64,000 nt of DNA from NCBI RefSeq assembly GCF_014641855.1, contig NZ_BMII01000021.1, positions 41,053 to 105,052 of the forward strand, read 5' to 3'. This DNA comes from Shewanella inventionis. Lineage in GTDB: Bacteria > Pseudomonadota > Gammaproteobacteria > Enterobacterales > Shewanellaceae. Shown here one piece after another: positions 18,219 through 27,928 of this stretch (its first letter is position 1; each line of letters begins with the position of its first letter). The translations under genes were made by a program, and so were the position numbers. Under the pieces are notes generated by a model. That model made no database searches, was not told the origin of the DNA, and saw only the letters and a program-made list of their open reading frames with translations.

Positions 18219-19148
18219 ATGTTAACTTCCATTCCTTTTGTGTACCACGCCAGCTATTCGCAGCTGGCGTTACCTGCAACACATCGATTTCCGACAACAA
18301 AATACCAACGGCTATATCACCATGCCATTGAACAACAATTGTTGTTTGAATCCTCACGTTATATCCCTAGCGCCATTGAAATCGACACTCTCCAAGCAGT
18401 GCACTGCCCAAAGTATGTTGATCAATTTATTCGCGGCCTGTTAGATCACAAAGCACAGCGACGCATAGGGTTTCCCTGGAGTGAGCAATTAGTTAATCGA
18501 ACCTTGCATGCTGTTAATGGGACTGTGCTTTGTGCACAATTAGCATTAACGCATGGAATTGCAGTGCATTTAACCGGGGGGTATCACCATGCACACTATG
18601 ATTTTGGCAGTGGTTTTTGTATTTTTAATGATTTAATTATTGCGGCTAAAAGTGCTATCGACAGTGGGCATGCTGATAAAGTGTTAATCTTTGACTGTGA
18701 TGTCCACCAAGGTGATGGCACTGCAACCTTAGCTCAGCAGTACCCTAATATCATTAGCTGCTCTATTCATTGTGCACAAAATTTTCCAGCAAGAAAGCAA
18801 GACTCAGATTACGACATCGATTTAAATAAAGGTTGTAGCGACCAAGAATATATTGAGCACGTCGAGCAAATTTTGCCTTATCTTATACGGCTTCATCAGC
18901 CTGATCTTATTCTTTATGATGCGGGTGTCGATATCCATCAAGATGACGACTTAGGGTACTTTACTATTTCAAGCCAGGGTATTTTGGCACGAGATACCCA
19001 TGTTATATCGATAGCCAAAAGCCATAACATCCCACTTGCGGCCGTGATCGGTGGAGGCTATAGTCGTAATGAAGCAGAATTAACTCATCGGCATAGCCAA
19101 TTGCTTATAGCCGCAAACGAGTTATGGTTACAGCCCAAATCAACATAA
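18219..19148 (+). CDS. Histone deacetylase superfamily protein
   Basis: 309 residues. The arginase/deacetylase fold is marked by LTGGYHHAHYDFGSGFCIFND (tandem catalytic histidines), VLIFDCDVHQGDGTA (zinc-binding Asp and His) and LILYDAGVDIHQDDDLGYF (second zinc Asp), plus the C-terminal VIGGGYSR. All catalytic residues are present. Bacterial members act on acetyl-lysine, acetylpolyamines or similar amides; the substrate is unassigned. Its ATG directly follows the DUF2057 stop, so the two are probably coupled. Confidence 0.9.
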   Translation: MLTSIPFVYHASYSQLALPATHRFPTTKYQRLYHHAIEQQLLFESSRYIPSAIEIDTLQAVHCPKYVDQFIRGLLDHKAQRRIGFPWSEQLVNRTLHAVNGTVLCAQLALTHGIAVHLTGGYHHAHYDFGSGFCIFNDLIIAAKSAIDSGHADKVLIFDCDVHQGDGTATLAQQYPNIISCSIHCAQNFPARKQDSDYDIDLNKGCSDQEYIEHVEQILPYLIRLHQPDLILYDAGVDIHQDDDLGYFTISSQGILARDTHVISIAKSHNIPLAAVIGGGYSRNEAELTHRHSQLLIAANELWLQPKST

Positions 19149-19220
19149 CGTATTAATATTTGACACGAAACCTATTCGACATAGACGTCGATAACGAAAC
19201 TGATCTCAAAGGAGCATATA

Positions 19221-19523
19221 ATGCACTTAGATATTCGTAACTATTATGAAGTTCTATTAATGGAAATATTAAGAGATGAAGGCTTAATGGAAGAGCTACC
19301 TGAAGAATACTTAGCTGATTTATGCTGCGTCACACTTAATCAGTTACCGGTGCGCTATATCCGTCACTTGGTTGATACTTATTTTTTTGAAAACTACCAA
19401 GAGCTGCACACAATGAAAACAGAAATTTACGATGCGCTTGAAAAATCACGCCAATTTCTAAAAGCCAATTTACAAAAACGCTTAAAAGAAGAGGCAGAAA
19501 TAGCCGCAGCGCAACAAATATAA
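19221..19523 (+). CDS. ComFB-like late competence family protein
   Basis: 100 residues, all helical and acidic, with RNYYEVLLMEILRDEG at the N-terminus and the ComFB signature region DLCCVTLNQLPVRYIRHLVDTYFF (the family pattern is ALN-LPPRYV). A good ribosome site AAAGGAG lies 8 bp before the ATG. B. subtilis ComFB is encoded in a competence operon; in many other bacteria the domain occurs alone, and some have been reported to bind cyclic dinucleotides. No competence gene is adjacent here. The 4.5S RNA gene follows on the opposite strand. Confidence 0.78.
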   Translation: MHLDIRNYYEVLLMEILRDEGLMEELPEEYLADLCCVTLNQLPVRYIRHLVDTYFFENYQELHTMKTEIYDALEKSRQFLKANLQKRLKEEAEIAAAQQI

Positions 19524-19567
19524 TAAGACTTAAAAGAAATTAACATTACGCAGAGGGAACTATATTG

Positions 19568-19668
19568 GAGGTTCCCCTAGAGCCGACACCCCGGCACACG
19601 AGTCGCTTGCTGCGGTTGCTCCCTTCCGGGCCTGGCCGAGTTCACAAGTTATCGTTGCGGGGGGACCC
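19568..19668 (-). ncRNA. ffs: 4.5S signal recognition particle RNA
   Basis: The minus strand carries the conserved SRP RNA apical domain GGCCCGGAAGGGAGCAACC followed by GCAGC, flanked by arms that pair (GTGTGCCGGGGTGTCGG opposite the 5' half) and closed by GGGTCCCC / GGGGAACC. Length is about 101 nt, as for E. coli 4.5S RNA. It binds Ffh and directs ribosomes making membrane proteins to FtsY. The ends are set from the terminal pairing and may be off by a few bases. Confidence 0.93.
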
Positions 19669-19669
19669 T

Positions 19670-20021
19670 AGGGTCACCATAGATTTCTGACAAACAAAAC
19701 TTGTTTTCAGAACGTGGCGATTATCCCCTAAGCTATAATCTTGATCAAGCCTTTATCCAGATAACTTTGCATTCCGTGGTTTAGTTGCGCAATAGTTATG
19801 CAAAACGGATTAATCTGCCTCAATCCAGCGCAATATCAACATTTAGGGTTATTCAAAGTACAAAATTGATTACTCCTAAATGAATAGTCAGATCTTAGTC
19901 ACAACTCTACACATAATTCAATGAGTAACTTGCAAAGGTTAGCTAACATAATAAATGGATAAAATCCGCACACTGTTAACCCATGGTGAAATGCGTGATA
20001 ACTAAAAAAAGCAGGGAATTC
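19670..20021. promoter_or_regulatory. Divergent control region between ffs and omcA
   Basis: 350 bp without a gene, expected to carry the ffs promoter (left) and the omcA promoter (right). CTTGATCAAGC near 19740-19750 is a short palindrome resembling an FNR-type core, but it is not a full TTGAT-N4-ATCAA site. I see no full-length CRP consensus, although CRP controls the mtr genes in S. oneidensis. Confidence 0.35.
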
Positions 20022-22184
20022 ATGATGAAAACAATAACCGTTCGTCCCGCAACAAAAGCGGTATTGGGTGCAGGTCTTCTTGCACTGGTTCTTACTGGCT
20101 GTGGAGGCAGTGATGGCGCCGATGGTGAAAACGGCACTGATGGCATCATTGGTGTCAATATCGACAATGCGTCTACATTACAAGCTTCATTTACAGATGC
20201 GAGTATTGTCAACGGTACCGTCAATGTGACCTTCAGTCTAAAAAATGCCAATGGTGTTGCTGTGCTTGGGTTAACAAAAGATCATGACTTACGTTTTGGT
20301 ATTGCTCAATTAACCCCAGTTGTTGAAACGGTTAACGATGATGAAATCGATCGTGGTTATCAGTGGCAATCTTATATCAATGTATTAAAACAACCGAACA
20401 CAAGCTCAATCCCTGACGGTGAAACTAATATCGCCCCATCAGAGCAATATCAGGCTGAAGTAGAAGTAGCATCAGCTTGTGAAACTTGCTTAGTTGATAA
20501 TGAAGATGGCACCTACAGCTATACCTTTCAAACCAATGTGAGTCAGGTTACTGAACCATTAACCATTACCTACAACCAAGATAATACTCAACGCATTACG
20601 CTTGAATTAAAACAACCATTAGTCACAACCAATGCCCACTATGATTTCCAACCGTCAACAGGGTTAACAGAAGATATCGCCTCGCGTGACGTAGTATCAA
20701 TTGAGACGTGTTACACCTGTCACCAACCTGACAGTCTTGAGTTACACGGTGGCCGCCGTATTGATTTAGAAAATTGCGCATCTTGCCATACCGCCACATC
20801 AGGCGACCCTGAAACTGGCAACAGTGTCGATTTTACTTACATGATCCACGCTATCCATAAAGGCCAAGACCGCGTAACGCATACCGCAACAAGTGAAGAA
20901 GCAGCGCCATACAAAGTAATAGGTTATGGCGGAAGTTTACATAATTACGGCAATGTTATGTACCCACAAAAGCCTGCCGCCGATTGCAGTGCATGCCATG
21001 TTGAAGGCGAAAATGCACCAAAAGATGCCGCATTATTTACTGCTAATAAAAGCGATACAGCCTGTATTGCATGTCATACAGAATCCGCATCTGAGCATCA
21101 TGTTGGTTTAAGTGCACAATGTACTTCATGCCATATTGAAGATGGCTATGCACGCAGCGCAAAAGAAGCTCATGGCGATGTAATGACGGCTTACAATGAA
21201 ACTAAAACGATAAATGTGGTCTTTAGCGATACAAGCGTAACGACTGATGGTGCATTCACAACCAAGGTTCAATTTACCGATGCGTCATCCAATGTTATTG
21301 CAGCAGAATTTATCGACACCAGTAGCCGCATTGTCATGGCATGGGACAGTAACATCGATTACCCAGCCTATAACGATGCAAGTTACAGCCAAAGACGCTT
21401 AAGACTCAGTGAAGGTGTTGCTAATGAAGATAACAGCTGGACATTAGTGTGGAGCAACGTGACCTTACCAGCTGATTATGTGGGAAAAACGTTTGAGCTT
21501 TGGTCGGCCGTTACTGCATGTTACAACAACGGCGGATATGGTCGCCCTGAAGTACAACTCACCTCTTGTGATACTGACGATGTTCGCACCGTTGAAATCA
21601 AAAGCAATGCTTATCAGTTTGTTATGGGGGCTGATGCTGTAGATAGCACTCAAACAGCAGCAGAGCGCAGAAACATTATTGATACAACAACTTGCCAAGG
21701 CTGTCACAACCAAGAAGTGTATCACTATGATAATGGTGTTAACTGCCAAACCTGTCATACACCTGATAAAACAACCAGAACTGATGATACCTACCCAGGC
21801 GGTAAAAAATCGACTAGCTTTGCATTTAAAGCGCACAGCGCTGAAGGCCACGATTTAAGTGTTGCTGGTGTTGAATCAGGTACAGTATTAAAAACAGATT
21901 GCGCGACATGCCACACCTCAGATGGTTTCACCTTAGGCCGTGCAGAGGATCGTGTATGGCGCTTTGGTGATACTGATACTGGTGCTGATATTTGGGTGTC
22001 ATCAGACAGCGGGGCCTGTTTAACTTGTCACCAAAAAACAATAACCGAATCGACAGTGTCTCACATAGAGTCTAATGGCGGTATTGTTGATGGTATGAGT
22101 GAAGAAGATGTACGCACACGCGCTGCAGAAATGTGCTCAACCTGCCACACCCCAGAACGTGTAAGCGAAAGTCACGGCTCTTAA
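20022..22184 (+). CDS. omcA: Extracellular decaheme c-type cytochrome lipoprotein, OmcA-like
   Basis: 720 residues from the ATG at 20022 (or the adjacent ATG at 20025), preceded by GCAGGGA. A lipoprotein signal ends LALVLTGCGGSDG. I count ten CXXCH haem sites in two blocks of five (CYTCH, CASCH, CSACH, CIACH, CTSCH; then CQGCH, CQTCH, CATCH, CLTCH, CSTCH) separated by a beta domain. That domain contains a cysteine pair spaced CX15C (CYNNGGYG...LTSC), as expected for the conserved disulfide of this family. Length and spacing favour the OmcA/UndA clade over MtrC. It should sit on the cell surface and pass electrons to Fe(III), Mn(IV) oxides or flavins. A terminator follows, so it may form its own transcript. 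Confidence 0.92.
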   Translation: MMKTITVRPATKAVLGAGLLALVLTGCGGSDGADGENGTDGIIGVNIDNASTLQASFTDASIVNGTVNVTFSLKNANGVAVLGLTKDHDLRFGIAQLTPVVETVNDDEIDRGYQWQSYINVLKQPNTSSIPDGETNIAPSEQYQAEVEVASACETCLVDNEDGTYSYTFQTNVSQVTEPLTITYNQDNTQRITLELKQPLVTTNAHYDFQPSTGLTEDIASRDVVSIETCYTCHQPDSLELHGGRRIDLENCASCHTATSGDPETGNSVDFTYMIHAIHKGQDRVTHTATSEEAAPYKVIGYGGSLHNYGNVMYPQKPAADCSACHVEGENAPKDAALFTANKSDTACIACHTESASEHHVGLSAQCTSCHIEDGYARSAKEAHGDVMTAYNETKTINVVFSDTSVTTDGAFTTKVQFTDASSNVIAAEFIDTSSRIVMAWDSNIDYPAYNDASYSQRRLRLSEGVANEDNSWTLVWSNVTLPADYVGKTFELWSAVTACYNNGGYGRPEVQLTSCDTDDVRTVEIKSNAYQFVMGADAVDSTQTAAERRNIIDTTTCQGCHNQEVYHYDNGVNCQTCHTPDKTTRTDDTYPGGKKSTSFAFKAHSAEGHDLSVAGVESGTVLKTDCATCHTSDGFTLGRAEDRVWRFGDTDTGADIWVSSDSGACLTCHQKTITESTVSHIESNGGIVDGMSEEDVRTRAAEMCSTCHTPERVSESHGS

Positions 22185-22216
22185 TGTTAATCACTTAATC
22201 ATCTATGTTTATTAAA

Positions 22217-22247
22217 AAGGCTCCAATCACATTGGGGCCTTCTTATT
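22217..22247 (+). terminator. Terminator after omcA
   Basis: An 11-bp fully paired stem (AAGGCTCCAAT / ATTGGGGCCTT with one G-T pair), a 3-nt loop and a T-rich tail. It sits 33 bp after the omcA stop and separates omcA from mtrCAB. Confidence 0.85.
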
Positions 22248-22461
22248 TTACAAACATTAAACATGAGTTAAGTCTGTATTTTACATACCTCTTTATTAAT
22301 AGGCTGATCACCATCACACTATTGCGTTCGCCTTACAGACGTCTAGCTGATAGTAAAGTAATCTTAATGTTGGGAATACTTTTTAAACATCAACTTAACT
22401 GATTTAAATATTGCAGAACATACTGCCAGTGAGTTTGATGTATGACCTTTGCAGGGACAAT

Positions 22462-24423
22462 ATGATGAATATAAAACACACAAAAATTGCATTATTACTT
22501 GCTATGTCAGCATCAATGACACTGGTTGGTTGCGGCAGCGGAAGTGACGGCGAAGATGGTGACGCGGGTAACCCAGGTGGCGAACCAGCAGAAACAATCC
22601 AAACACTCAATCTTGATATCACAGATGTCACTTATCAGGACAACAAACCAACGGTCACAGTATTTGCGACTAATCAAAACGATTTACCCATTGTTGGTCT
22701 AACCGAATTAGAAATTAAAAAAGTGGTTCAGCTCATTCCAGCTGGCGCCACTGGTGCAGGTAATGCTGCACAATGGCAATATATAGGTTCTCAAGATACT
22801 TTTACCGATGTAGGCAACGGTAAATATACTTTTACCATCGACGTTGAAAATTTTAACCCAGAACTAACTCAACGTTACAATGTCATTTCAAGTGCATCGA
22901 CATTACTTGACGGTGTAACCGCAGTACCAAGAGCTGAAATCACCGAAGATTTTGACGGCGAAGGCTATACCGCTAAATACACTAAAAATGTGGTTAGTGA
23001 TGCCACCTGTAATAGTTGTCATGCAGAAGGCGAAAGCATTTATCACAGTTATACCGACTTAACGACCTGTATCAGCTGTCATACCAATGAAATGGCAATC
23101 GAAAAAGATAAAGTCCAGGTCGACTTCAGCCATCTTATCCATAACGTTCATAATAGCGCCAAAATGTATGGCCGAAATTTAGATAAAAGCGCCGAAGCCG
23201 CTCATGCCATAGTGCAAGACAACTGTACTAACTGCCATATAGAATCTGAACAACTCACTGAATGGAACAACTGGACGCAAATTCCTACTATGGAAACCTG
23301 TAGTAGCTGTCATACTGATATTGACTTTGTGGCAGGTGATGGACACCCACAGCAAGTCGACAATTCCAATTGTATTGCCTGTCACAATGCCAGCTGGACA
23401 GAAACATTACATATTTCAGCATTCAGTGAAAAGCAAACCTTAATCAACCAATATGGTATGGATGCAGCGCTTGTGGCCAACAAGACCACAGATGAAGACA
23501 TGTCTGCAACCTTAACGGTGACACTAACTGATGCTAATGGAACATCAATTGATGCGGCAACTCTCGTAAGTAAAATTCAACGCATCGAAACCATCACCAA
23601 CGTAGGGCCTAACTTCCCTATTATGGGATATAACGCTAGCCCAGGAAGTGGTTTAGCAAAAATTAGCAAAGATTTGGTCAAAGTGGGTAAATTGCAAACC
23701 GATGTCACCCTTGTTGATGGCAAATTGGTTTACACCATCGCCTCTTTACCTTTTGGCAGCGGTGACACAGACACAGCATTTACCTTTATTGGTTTAGAAA
23801 TGTGCAGTAATGGCAGCCAAGCAATTGATTGTGTTGATGGTGTCGAAACCACCAGCATGAAAGCAGAGCTTGCACACGCCACACGTTCAGGTGCAACCCC
23901 AAGTTACCGTCATATCGATTCGGTTAACTTTGGATCATGTGAAAGCTGTCACGGTGAAACATTTGAACTTCATAAAGGTTATCACGCTGGCTTTATCATG
24001 ACAGAGCAACTAGGTCGTGAACTCAATGGTGAAATAACTGTTGGTGTAGACGCCTGTGTGACTTGCCATACTCCAGACGGTACTTATGCTTCAGGTGGCA
24101 ATCAGGGTGCACTTGAAATGAAACTGCACAGCGTGCATAGCGAACAAGGCATTATTAAAGACTGTACTCAATGTCACGACGAATTTAATCTTGATGCCTT
24201 TAAAGTCAAAGGAGCACTTGCTACATCAGCTGGTCTATATACCACACCCATTACCGCAACCTGTGCGTCTTGTCATGGCTTTGACGACATCGCTCAACAT
24301 GCAACTAGCCAAGGCGCCATTGTTAACGGTAGTTACCAAGAAGCCAACGATGCAGCACAATTAGAAACCTGTTTCTACTGCCATGCACCAAGCATTGAAA
24401 ATCATACCGAAGTTAAATTTTAA
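22462..24423 (+). CDS. mtrC: Extracellular decaheme c-type cytochrome lipoprotein, MtrC-like
   Basis: 653 residues from the ATG at 22462 (AGGGA ribosome site; a second ATG follows immediately). The lipoprotein signal ends MTLVGCGSGSDGEDG. Ten CXXCH motifs occur in two pentahaem blocks: CNSCH, CISCH, CTNCH, CSSCH, CIACH and CESCH, CVTCH, CTQCH, CASCH, CFYCH. Between them a beta domain carries a CX8C pair (CSNGSQAIDC), the spacing found in MtrC/MtrF. It is the surface terminal of the Mtr conduit, taking electrons from MtrA through MtrB. The product could equally be named MtrF-like; adjacency to mtrA and mtrB without mtrD favours mtrC. About 220 bp upstream could hold its own promoter. Confidence 0.92.
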   Translation: MMNIKHTKIALLLAMSASMTLVGCGSGSDGEDGDAGNPGGEPAETIQTLNLDITDVTYQDNKPTVTVFATNQNDLPIVGLTELEIKKVVQLIPAGATGAGNAAQWQYIGSQDTFTDVGNGKYTFTIDVENFNPELTQRYNVISSASTLLDGVTAVPRAEITEDFDGEGYTAKYTKNVVSDATCNSCHAEGESIYHSYTDLTTCISCHTNEMAIEKDKVQVDFSHLIHNVHNSAKMYGRNLDKSAEAAHAIVQDNCTNCHIESEQLTEWNNWTQIPTMETCSSCHTDIDFVAGDGHPQQVDNSNCIACHNASWTETLHISAFSEKQTLINQYGMDAALVANKTTDEDMSATLTVTLTDANGTSIDAATLVSKIQRIETITNVGPNFPIMGYNASPGSGLAKISKDLVKVGKLQTDVTLVDGKLVYTIASLPFGSGDTDTAFTFIGLEMCSNGSQAIDCVDGVETTSMKAELAHATRSGATPSYRHIDSVNFGSCESCHGETFELHKGYHAGFIMTEQLGRELNGEITVGVDACVTCHTPDGTYASGGNQGALEMKLHSVHSEQGIIKDCTQCHDEFNLDAFKVKGALATSAGLYTTPITATCASCHGFDDIAQHATSQGAIVNGSYQEANDAAQLETCFYCHAPSIENHTEVKF

Positions 24424-24431
24424 TTTGTTCA

Positions 24432-24460
24432 ATGGGAGATAAGCCTCACTTATCTCCCAT
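24432..24460 (+). promoter_or_regulatory. Perfect 12-bp intercistronic hairpin between mtrC and mtrA
   Basis: ATGGGAGATAAG and CTTATCTCCCAT form a perfect 12-bp stem with a CCTCA loop, 8 bp past the mtrC stop. No T run follows, so it is unlikely to be a strong intrinsic terminator. A processing or 3'-end-stabilising element that sets the mtrC to mtrAB ratio is a reasonable inference. Confidence 0.75.
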
Positions 24461-24520
24461 GCTATGACTTACTTTATCAAACTGTTGATCATCAAAATGG
24501 ACAAATTAGGAAGTCTACTT

Positions 24521-25510
24521 ATGAAGACCACAAACCAAATCAATACGTTATTGCTCAGCTTACTTTGCCTCACAGCATCAGCCGTATTTTTATCAAATCA
24601 AGTGCACGCAGCAAAATGGGACGCCACCATGACGCCCGCAGAAGTAGAAGCCACACTTGATAAAAAATTTGCAGAAGGTAAATACTCCCCTAAAGGCGCA
24701 GATTCTTGTTTAATGTGCCATAAGAAATCAGAAAAAGTCATGGATCTCTTTAAAGGTGTTCATGGTTCAATCGACTCATCAAAAAGCCCTATGGCAGGTC
24801 TTCAATGTGAAGCATGTCATGGTCCACTAGGTACCCATAATCGTGGTGGTAAAGAACCCATGATTACCTTTGGCCCAGACTCAAGCCTGGCAACCGATAA
24901 ACAAAACAGCGTTTGTATGAGCTGTCATAACGATGATAAACGTATGACCTGGGAAAGCAGCCATCATGCCAATGCCGATGTTGCCTGCGCATCTTGCCAT
25001 AGCGTTCATGCCGCACATGATCCTGTTTTGTCAAAACAAACAGAAATGGATGTGTGCACCAGTTGTCACACTAAGCAAAAAGCTGACATGAACAAACGCA
25101 GCAGTCATCCAATGAAATGGAACCAAATGACCTGTAGTGACTGTCATAACCCACATGGTAGCTTAAGCGATGATGATCTGATCAAACCTACTGTCAACGA
25201 AACCTGTTATACCTGCCATGCAGAGAAACGTGGCCCAAAGCTGTGGGAGCATGCACCCGTGACCGAAAATTGCGCAAACTGCCATAATCCTCATGGGTCG
25301 GTAAATGATGCAATGTTAAAAACGCGTGCTCCGCAATTATGCCAACAATGCCACTCAGGCGACGGTCATACAAGCAGTGCTTATTTAGGCAACACCGGCA
25401 TGGGTTCAACAGTTAATGGTAACGCATTTACTGGCGGACGAAGCTGCTTAAATTGTCATAGCCAAGTCCATGGGTCAAACCACCCATCGGGCAAACTATT
25501 ACAACGCTAA
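24521..25510 (+). CDS. mtrA: Periplasmic decaheme cytochrome MtrA
   Basis: 329 residues from the ATG at 24521 (TTAGGAAG ribosome site); the open frame extends 19 codons further upstream but without a proper start context. The Sec signal ends SNQVHAAKW. Ten CXXCH motifs are present (CLMCH, CEACH, CMSCH, CASCH, CTSCH, CSDCH, CYTCH, CANCH, CQQCH, CLNCH) in two similar pentahaem halves. Length matches S. oneidensis MtrA (333). It inserts into the MtrB barrel and carries electrons across the outer membrane to MtrC. mtrB begins 12 bp downstream. Confidence 0.95.
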   Translation: MKTTNQINTLLLSLLCLTASAVFLSNQVHAAKWDATMTPAEVEATLDKKFAEGKYSPKGADSCLMCHKKSEKVMDLFKGVHGSIDSSKSPMAGLQCEACHGPLGTHNRGGKEPMITFGPDSSLATDKQNSVCMSCHNDDKRMTWESSHHANADVACASCHSVHAAHDPVLSKQTEMDVCTSCHTKQKADMNKRSSHPMKWNQMTCSDCHNPHGSLSDDDLIKPTVNETCYTCHAEKRGPKLWEHAPVTENCANCHNPHGSVNDAMLKTRAPQLCQQCHSGDGHTSSAYLGNTGMGSTVNGNAFTGGRSCLNCHSQVHGSNHPSGKLLQR

Positions 25511-25522
25511 GGAGATAACAAC

Positions 25523-27610
25523 ATGAAAACCAAATTGAATATCATTACCTTAGCGTTATTATCCAGTTGCAGTTTTGGTTTATTCGCACAGGGATACGGC
25601 TTGTCTAATGCGAAAACAGATAACGTTAAGTTTGATGCATGGCAATGCAAAAGCTGCGTAGTTGAAACAGGAACAACTGGCACTGTTGGTGCGGGTATTG
25701 CCTACAACAATGAAGATGACATTTATTCTGCCAATGCTTTTAACAGCAGTAATGAAGTTGCAGGCAAAGTTGACGCCGATATCCATTATCGCGGCGAAGA
25801 AGGCTATCAAGCCAATGTTGATGCCCATAATTTGGGCATGGACAATGGCCGCTTAGATATCGATGTCGGTCAGCAAGGTGTGTATAACATCAATGTTAAT
25901 TACCGCACACTTGCTCATTATGAGTCGAACAATGCACTAAGCCCGTATCAACAAATCGGTAGCGACTACCTAACGCTGCCAGATAATTGGGAAACCGCAG
26001 GTTCAAGCTCTGACATGACTATGCTCAACAGTAGCTTAAATCCATTTGAGTTATCATTAAACCGTGACCGTTATGGCATGGGTGTTGAGTACCAAACTCA
26101 GTCAGTTTTTTCCACCTATGTGAACTTTCAACGTGAAGAAAAAACGGGCACAAAAACCACATCGGGTAGTTTTTATAATCAATCAATGATGTTAGCTGAG
26201 CCTGTTGACTACACAACAGACATCTTAAATGCTGGCATTAAACTTAAAGGCGACAACTGGTTTACTAGCCTCAACTACTCAGGCTCGGTGTTTAAAAATG
26301 ACAACAACCAACTTGGTTTTGACAGTGCATTCAACCCAACCTTTGGTGCACAAACAAGCGGCTATATGTCATTAGACCCTGACAACGAAGCGCATACGGT
26401 TTCCTTATTAGGCCAATATAATCTAGCCAAAACAAACCTAAGCGGTCGTTTACTGGTGGGTCAAATGACCCAAGATCAATCACTCACCAGCATAGGTTAT
26501 GGTTATGACTTACCGGCTGAAAGTATCGACGCCAAAGTCGATATTACCGGCTTGACATTAAAAGCAATGACTCGGCTTAATCGTGCTTGGCGAGTCAGTG
26601 CTAGTTATGACTACAACGACCGAGATAATAAAACACAAGTTGAACAATGGACTCAAATAAGCATCAATGATGTCACTGGAGAAGCGGCTTACAACACACC
26701 CTATGATCTCACGACTCATCGAGCCAAATTATCTAGCGACTATCGTATTACTCAAGGGATAAAACTGGATGCTGGATATGATTTTGAACGCGATGAACGC
26801 AGCTACCAAGATCGAGAAACCACAGACGAAAATACCCTATGGGCTCGAGTAGGAGTCAATAACCTTGAAATGTGGAATATGTGGTTAAAAGCAAGTGTTA
26901 GCCAACGTGACGGTTCAAAATATCAAGCATCACAGATATCATCATCTGAACAAAACACCCTGTTACGTCGTTACTATCTTGCCGATCGTGACCGCAGTCA
27001 AATTGAAGCTAGATTAAGCCATACGCCATTAAGTGACTTAACTGTCGACTTTGGTGCGCGCTATTCACTGGACGATTACACAGACACAGCAATTGGCTTA
27101 ACAGAGTCAACTGACACCTATTATGATGTCAACGTCCATTACGCCATCAATGCAGATGTGTCACTCAATGCATTCTATAACCATCAAATCATTAAATCTG
27201 AGCAAGCTGGCAGTTCAAATTTCAGCATCGCCAATTGGCAGGCAGACATTGAAGACACCATTGATTATGTCGGTGCAGGCTTAAGTTACAACAACTTACT
27301 AGATAGCCGACTAAAACTTGGGCTAGATTATGCATATTCAGACTCAGACAGCACCACACAGGTAAGGCAAGGTATCACTGGCGAATATGGTGATTATTTT
27401 GCAAAAGTGCATAACATCAATGTATACGGTCAATATCAAGCAACAGACAACATGAGCCTGCGAGTTGACTACAAGATTGAAAAATATCTTGATAATGACG
27501 ACGCCAATGACATAAACCCAGATACTATTTGGAACCTAGTCAGCTTTGGTAACATCGACCATGATTACACCGCACATATGATTATGCTAAGTATGAACTA
27601 TCGCCTGTAA
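25523..27610 (+). CDS. mtrB: Outer-membrane beta-barrel MtrB of the electron conduit
   Basis: 695 residues with a signal peptide (residues 1-23, ending GLFAQGYG). Near residue 42 is the CXXC motif (WQCKSCVVETG) characteristic of Shewanella MtrB proteins; in S. oneidensis one of these cysteines is important for stability or function. The rest is alternating beta-strand sequence rich in aromatic, Asn and Asp residues, as in a large 26-strand barrel, ending MLSMNYRL. It sheaths MtrA and positions MtrC. GGAGATAACA is the ribosome site, 12 bp after mtrA. A strong terminator follows. Confidence 0.94.
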   Translation: MKTKLNIITLALLSSCSFGLFAQGYGLSNAKTDNVKFDAWQCKSCVVETGTTGTVGAGIAYNNEDDIYSANAFNSSNEVAGKVDADIHYRGEEGYQANVDAHNLGMDNGRLDIDVGQQGVYNINVNYRTLAHYESNNALSPYQQIGSDYLTLPDNWETAGSSSDMTMLNSSLNPFELSLNRDRYGMGVEYQTQSVFSTYVNFQREEKTGTKTTSGSFYNQSMMLAEPVDYTTDILNAGIKLKGDNWFTSLNYSGSVFKNDNNQLGFDSAFNPTFGAQTSGYMSLDPDNEAHTVSLLGQYNLAKTNLSGRLLVGQMTQDQSLTSIGYGYDLPAESIDAKVDITGLTLKAMTRLNRAWRVSASYDYNDRDNKTQVEQWTQISINDVTGEAAYNTPYDLTTHRAKLSSDYRITQGIKLDAGYDFERDERSYQDRETTDENTLWARVGVNNLEMWNMWLKASVSQRDGSKYQASQISSSEQNTLLRRYYLADRDRSQIEARLSHTPLSDLTVDFGARYSLDDYTDTAIGLTESTDTYYDVNVHYAINADVSLNAFYNHQIIKSEQAGSSNFSIANWQADIEDTIDYVGAGLSYNNLLDSRLKLGLDYAYSDSDSTTQVRQGITGEYGDYFAKVHNINVYGQYQATDNMSLRVDYKIEKYLDNDDANDINPDTIWNLVSFGNIDHDYTAHMIMLSMNYRL

Positions 27611-27641
27611 CTAATAGATTGATTTTTAAGTAACAATAAAT

Positions 27642-27673
27642 AAATACCAACATCTTACATGTTGGTATTTTTA
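27642..27673 (+). terminator. Terminator of the mtrCAB transcript
   Basis: AATACCAACAT / ATGTTGGTATT, 11 bp, with loop CTTAC, followed by TTTATT. It lies 32 bp past mtrB. The rest of the 319-bp gap up to the next gene shows a C-rich patch (27785-27800) and no gene. Confidence 0.85.
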
Positions 27674-27928
27674 TTGGTTGCATAAAACGCTTGCAACCTA
27701 ACGTGATTTAACATTATATTAACAACGTGAATAGCTTGTGATTAAAATTTGGGCAAACGGATGTTGCCCACATTTTCTTATTTACTCCCCCCTCCCCATT
27801 CAATACCTGAACATGATTGGTTATGATAAAATCATTACTCAGTTTTTGCGTTCTCGCATAGCAAACCAGCGCCAACTCTCAATTGATTATGCTTTTTGGC
27901 AAAAACACAACTGTTCCCTGAGGGCATT

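Noticed and set aside
22290..22330. Possible CRP site upstream of mtrC (TGATCACCATCACA region)
   Set aside because: Only the right half matches TCACA; the left half does not match TGTGA, so it is not called although CRP control would be biologically expected.
22205..22402. 65-codon frame between omcA and mtrC
   Set aside because: It contains the omcA terminator stem within its first codons and has no ribosome site or recognisable product.
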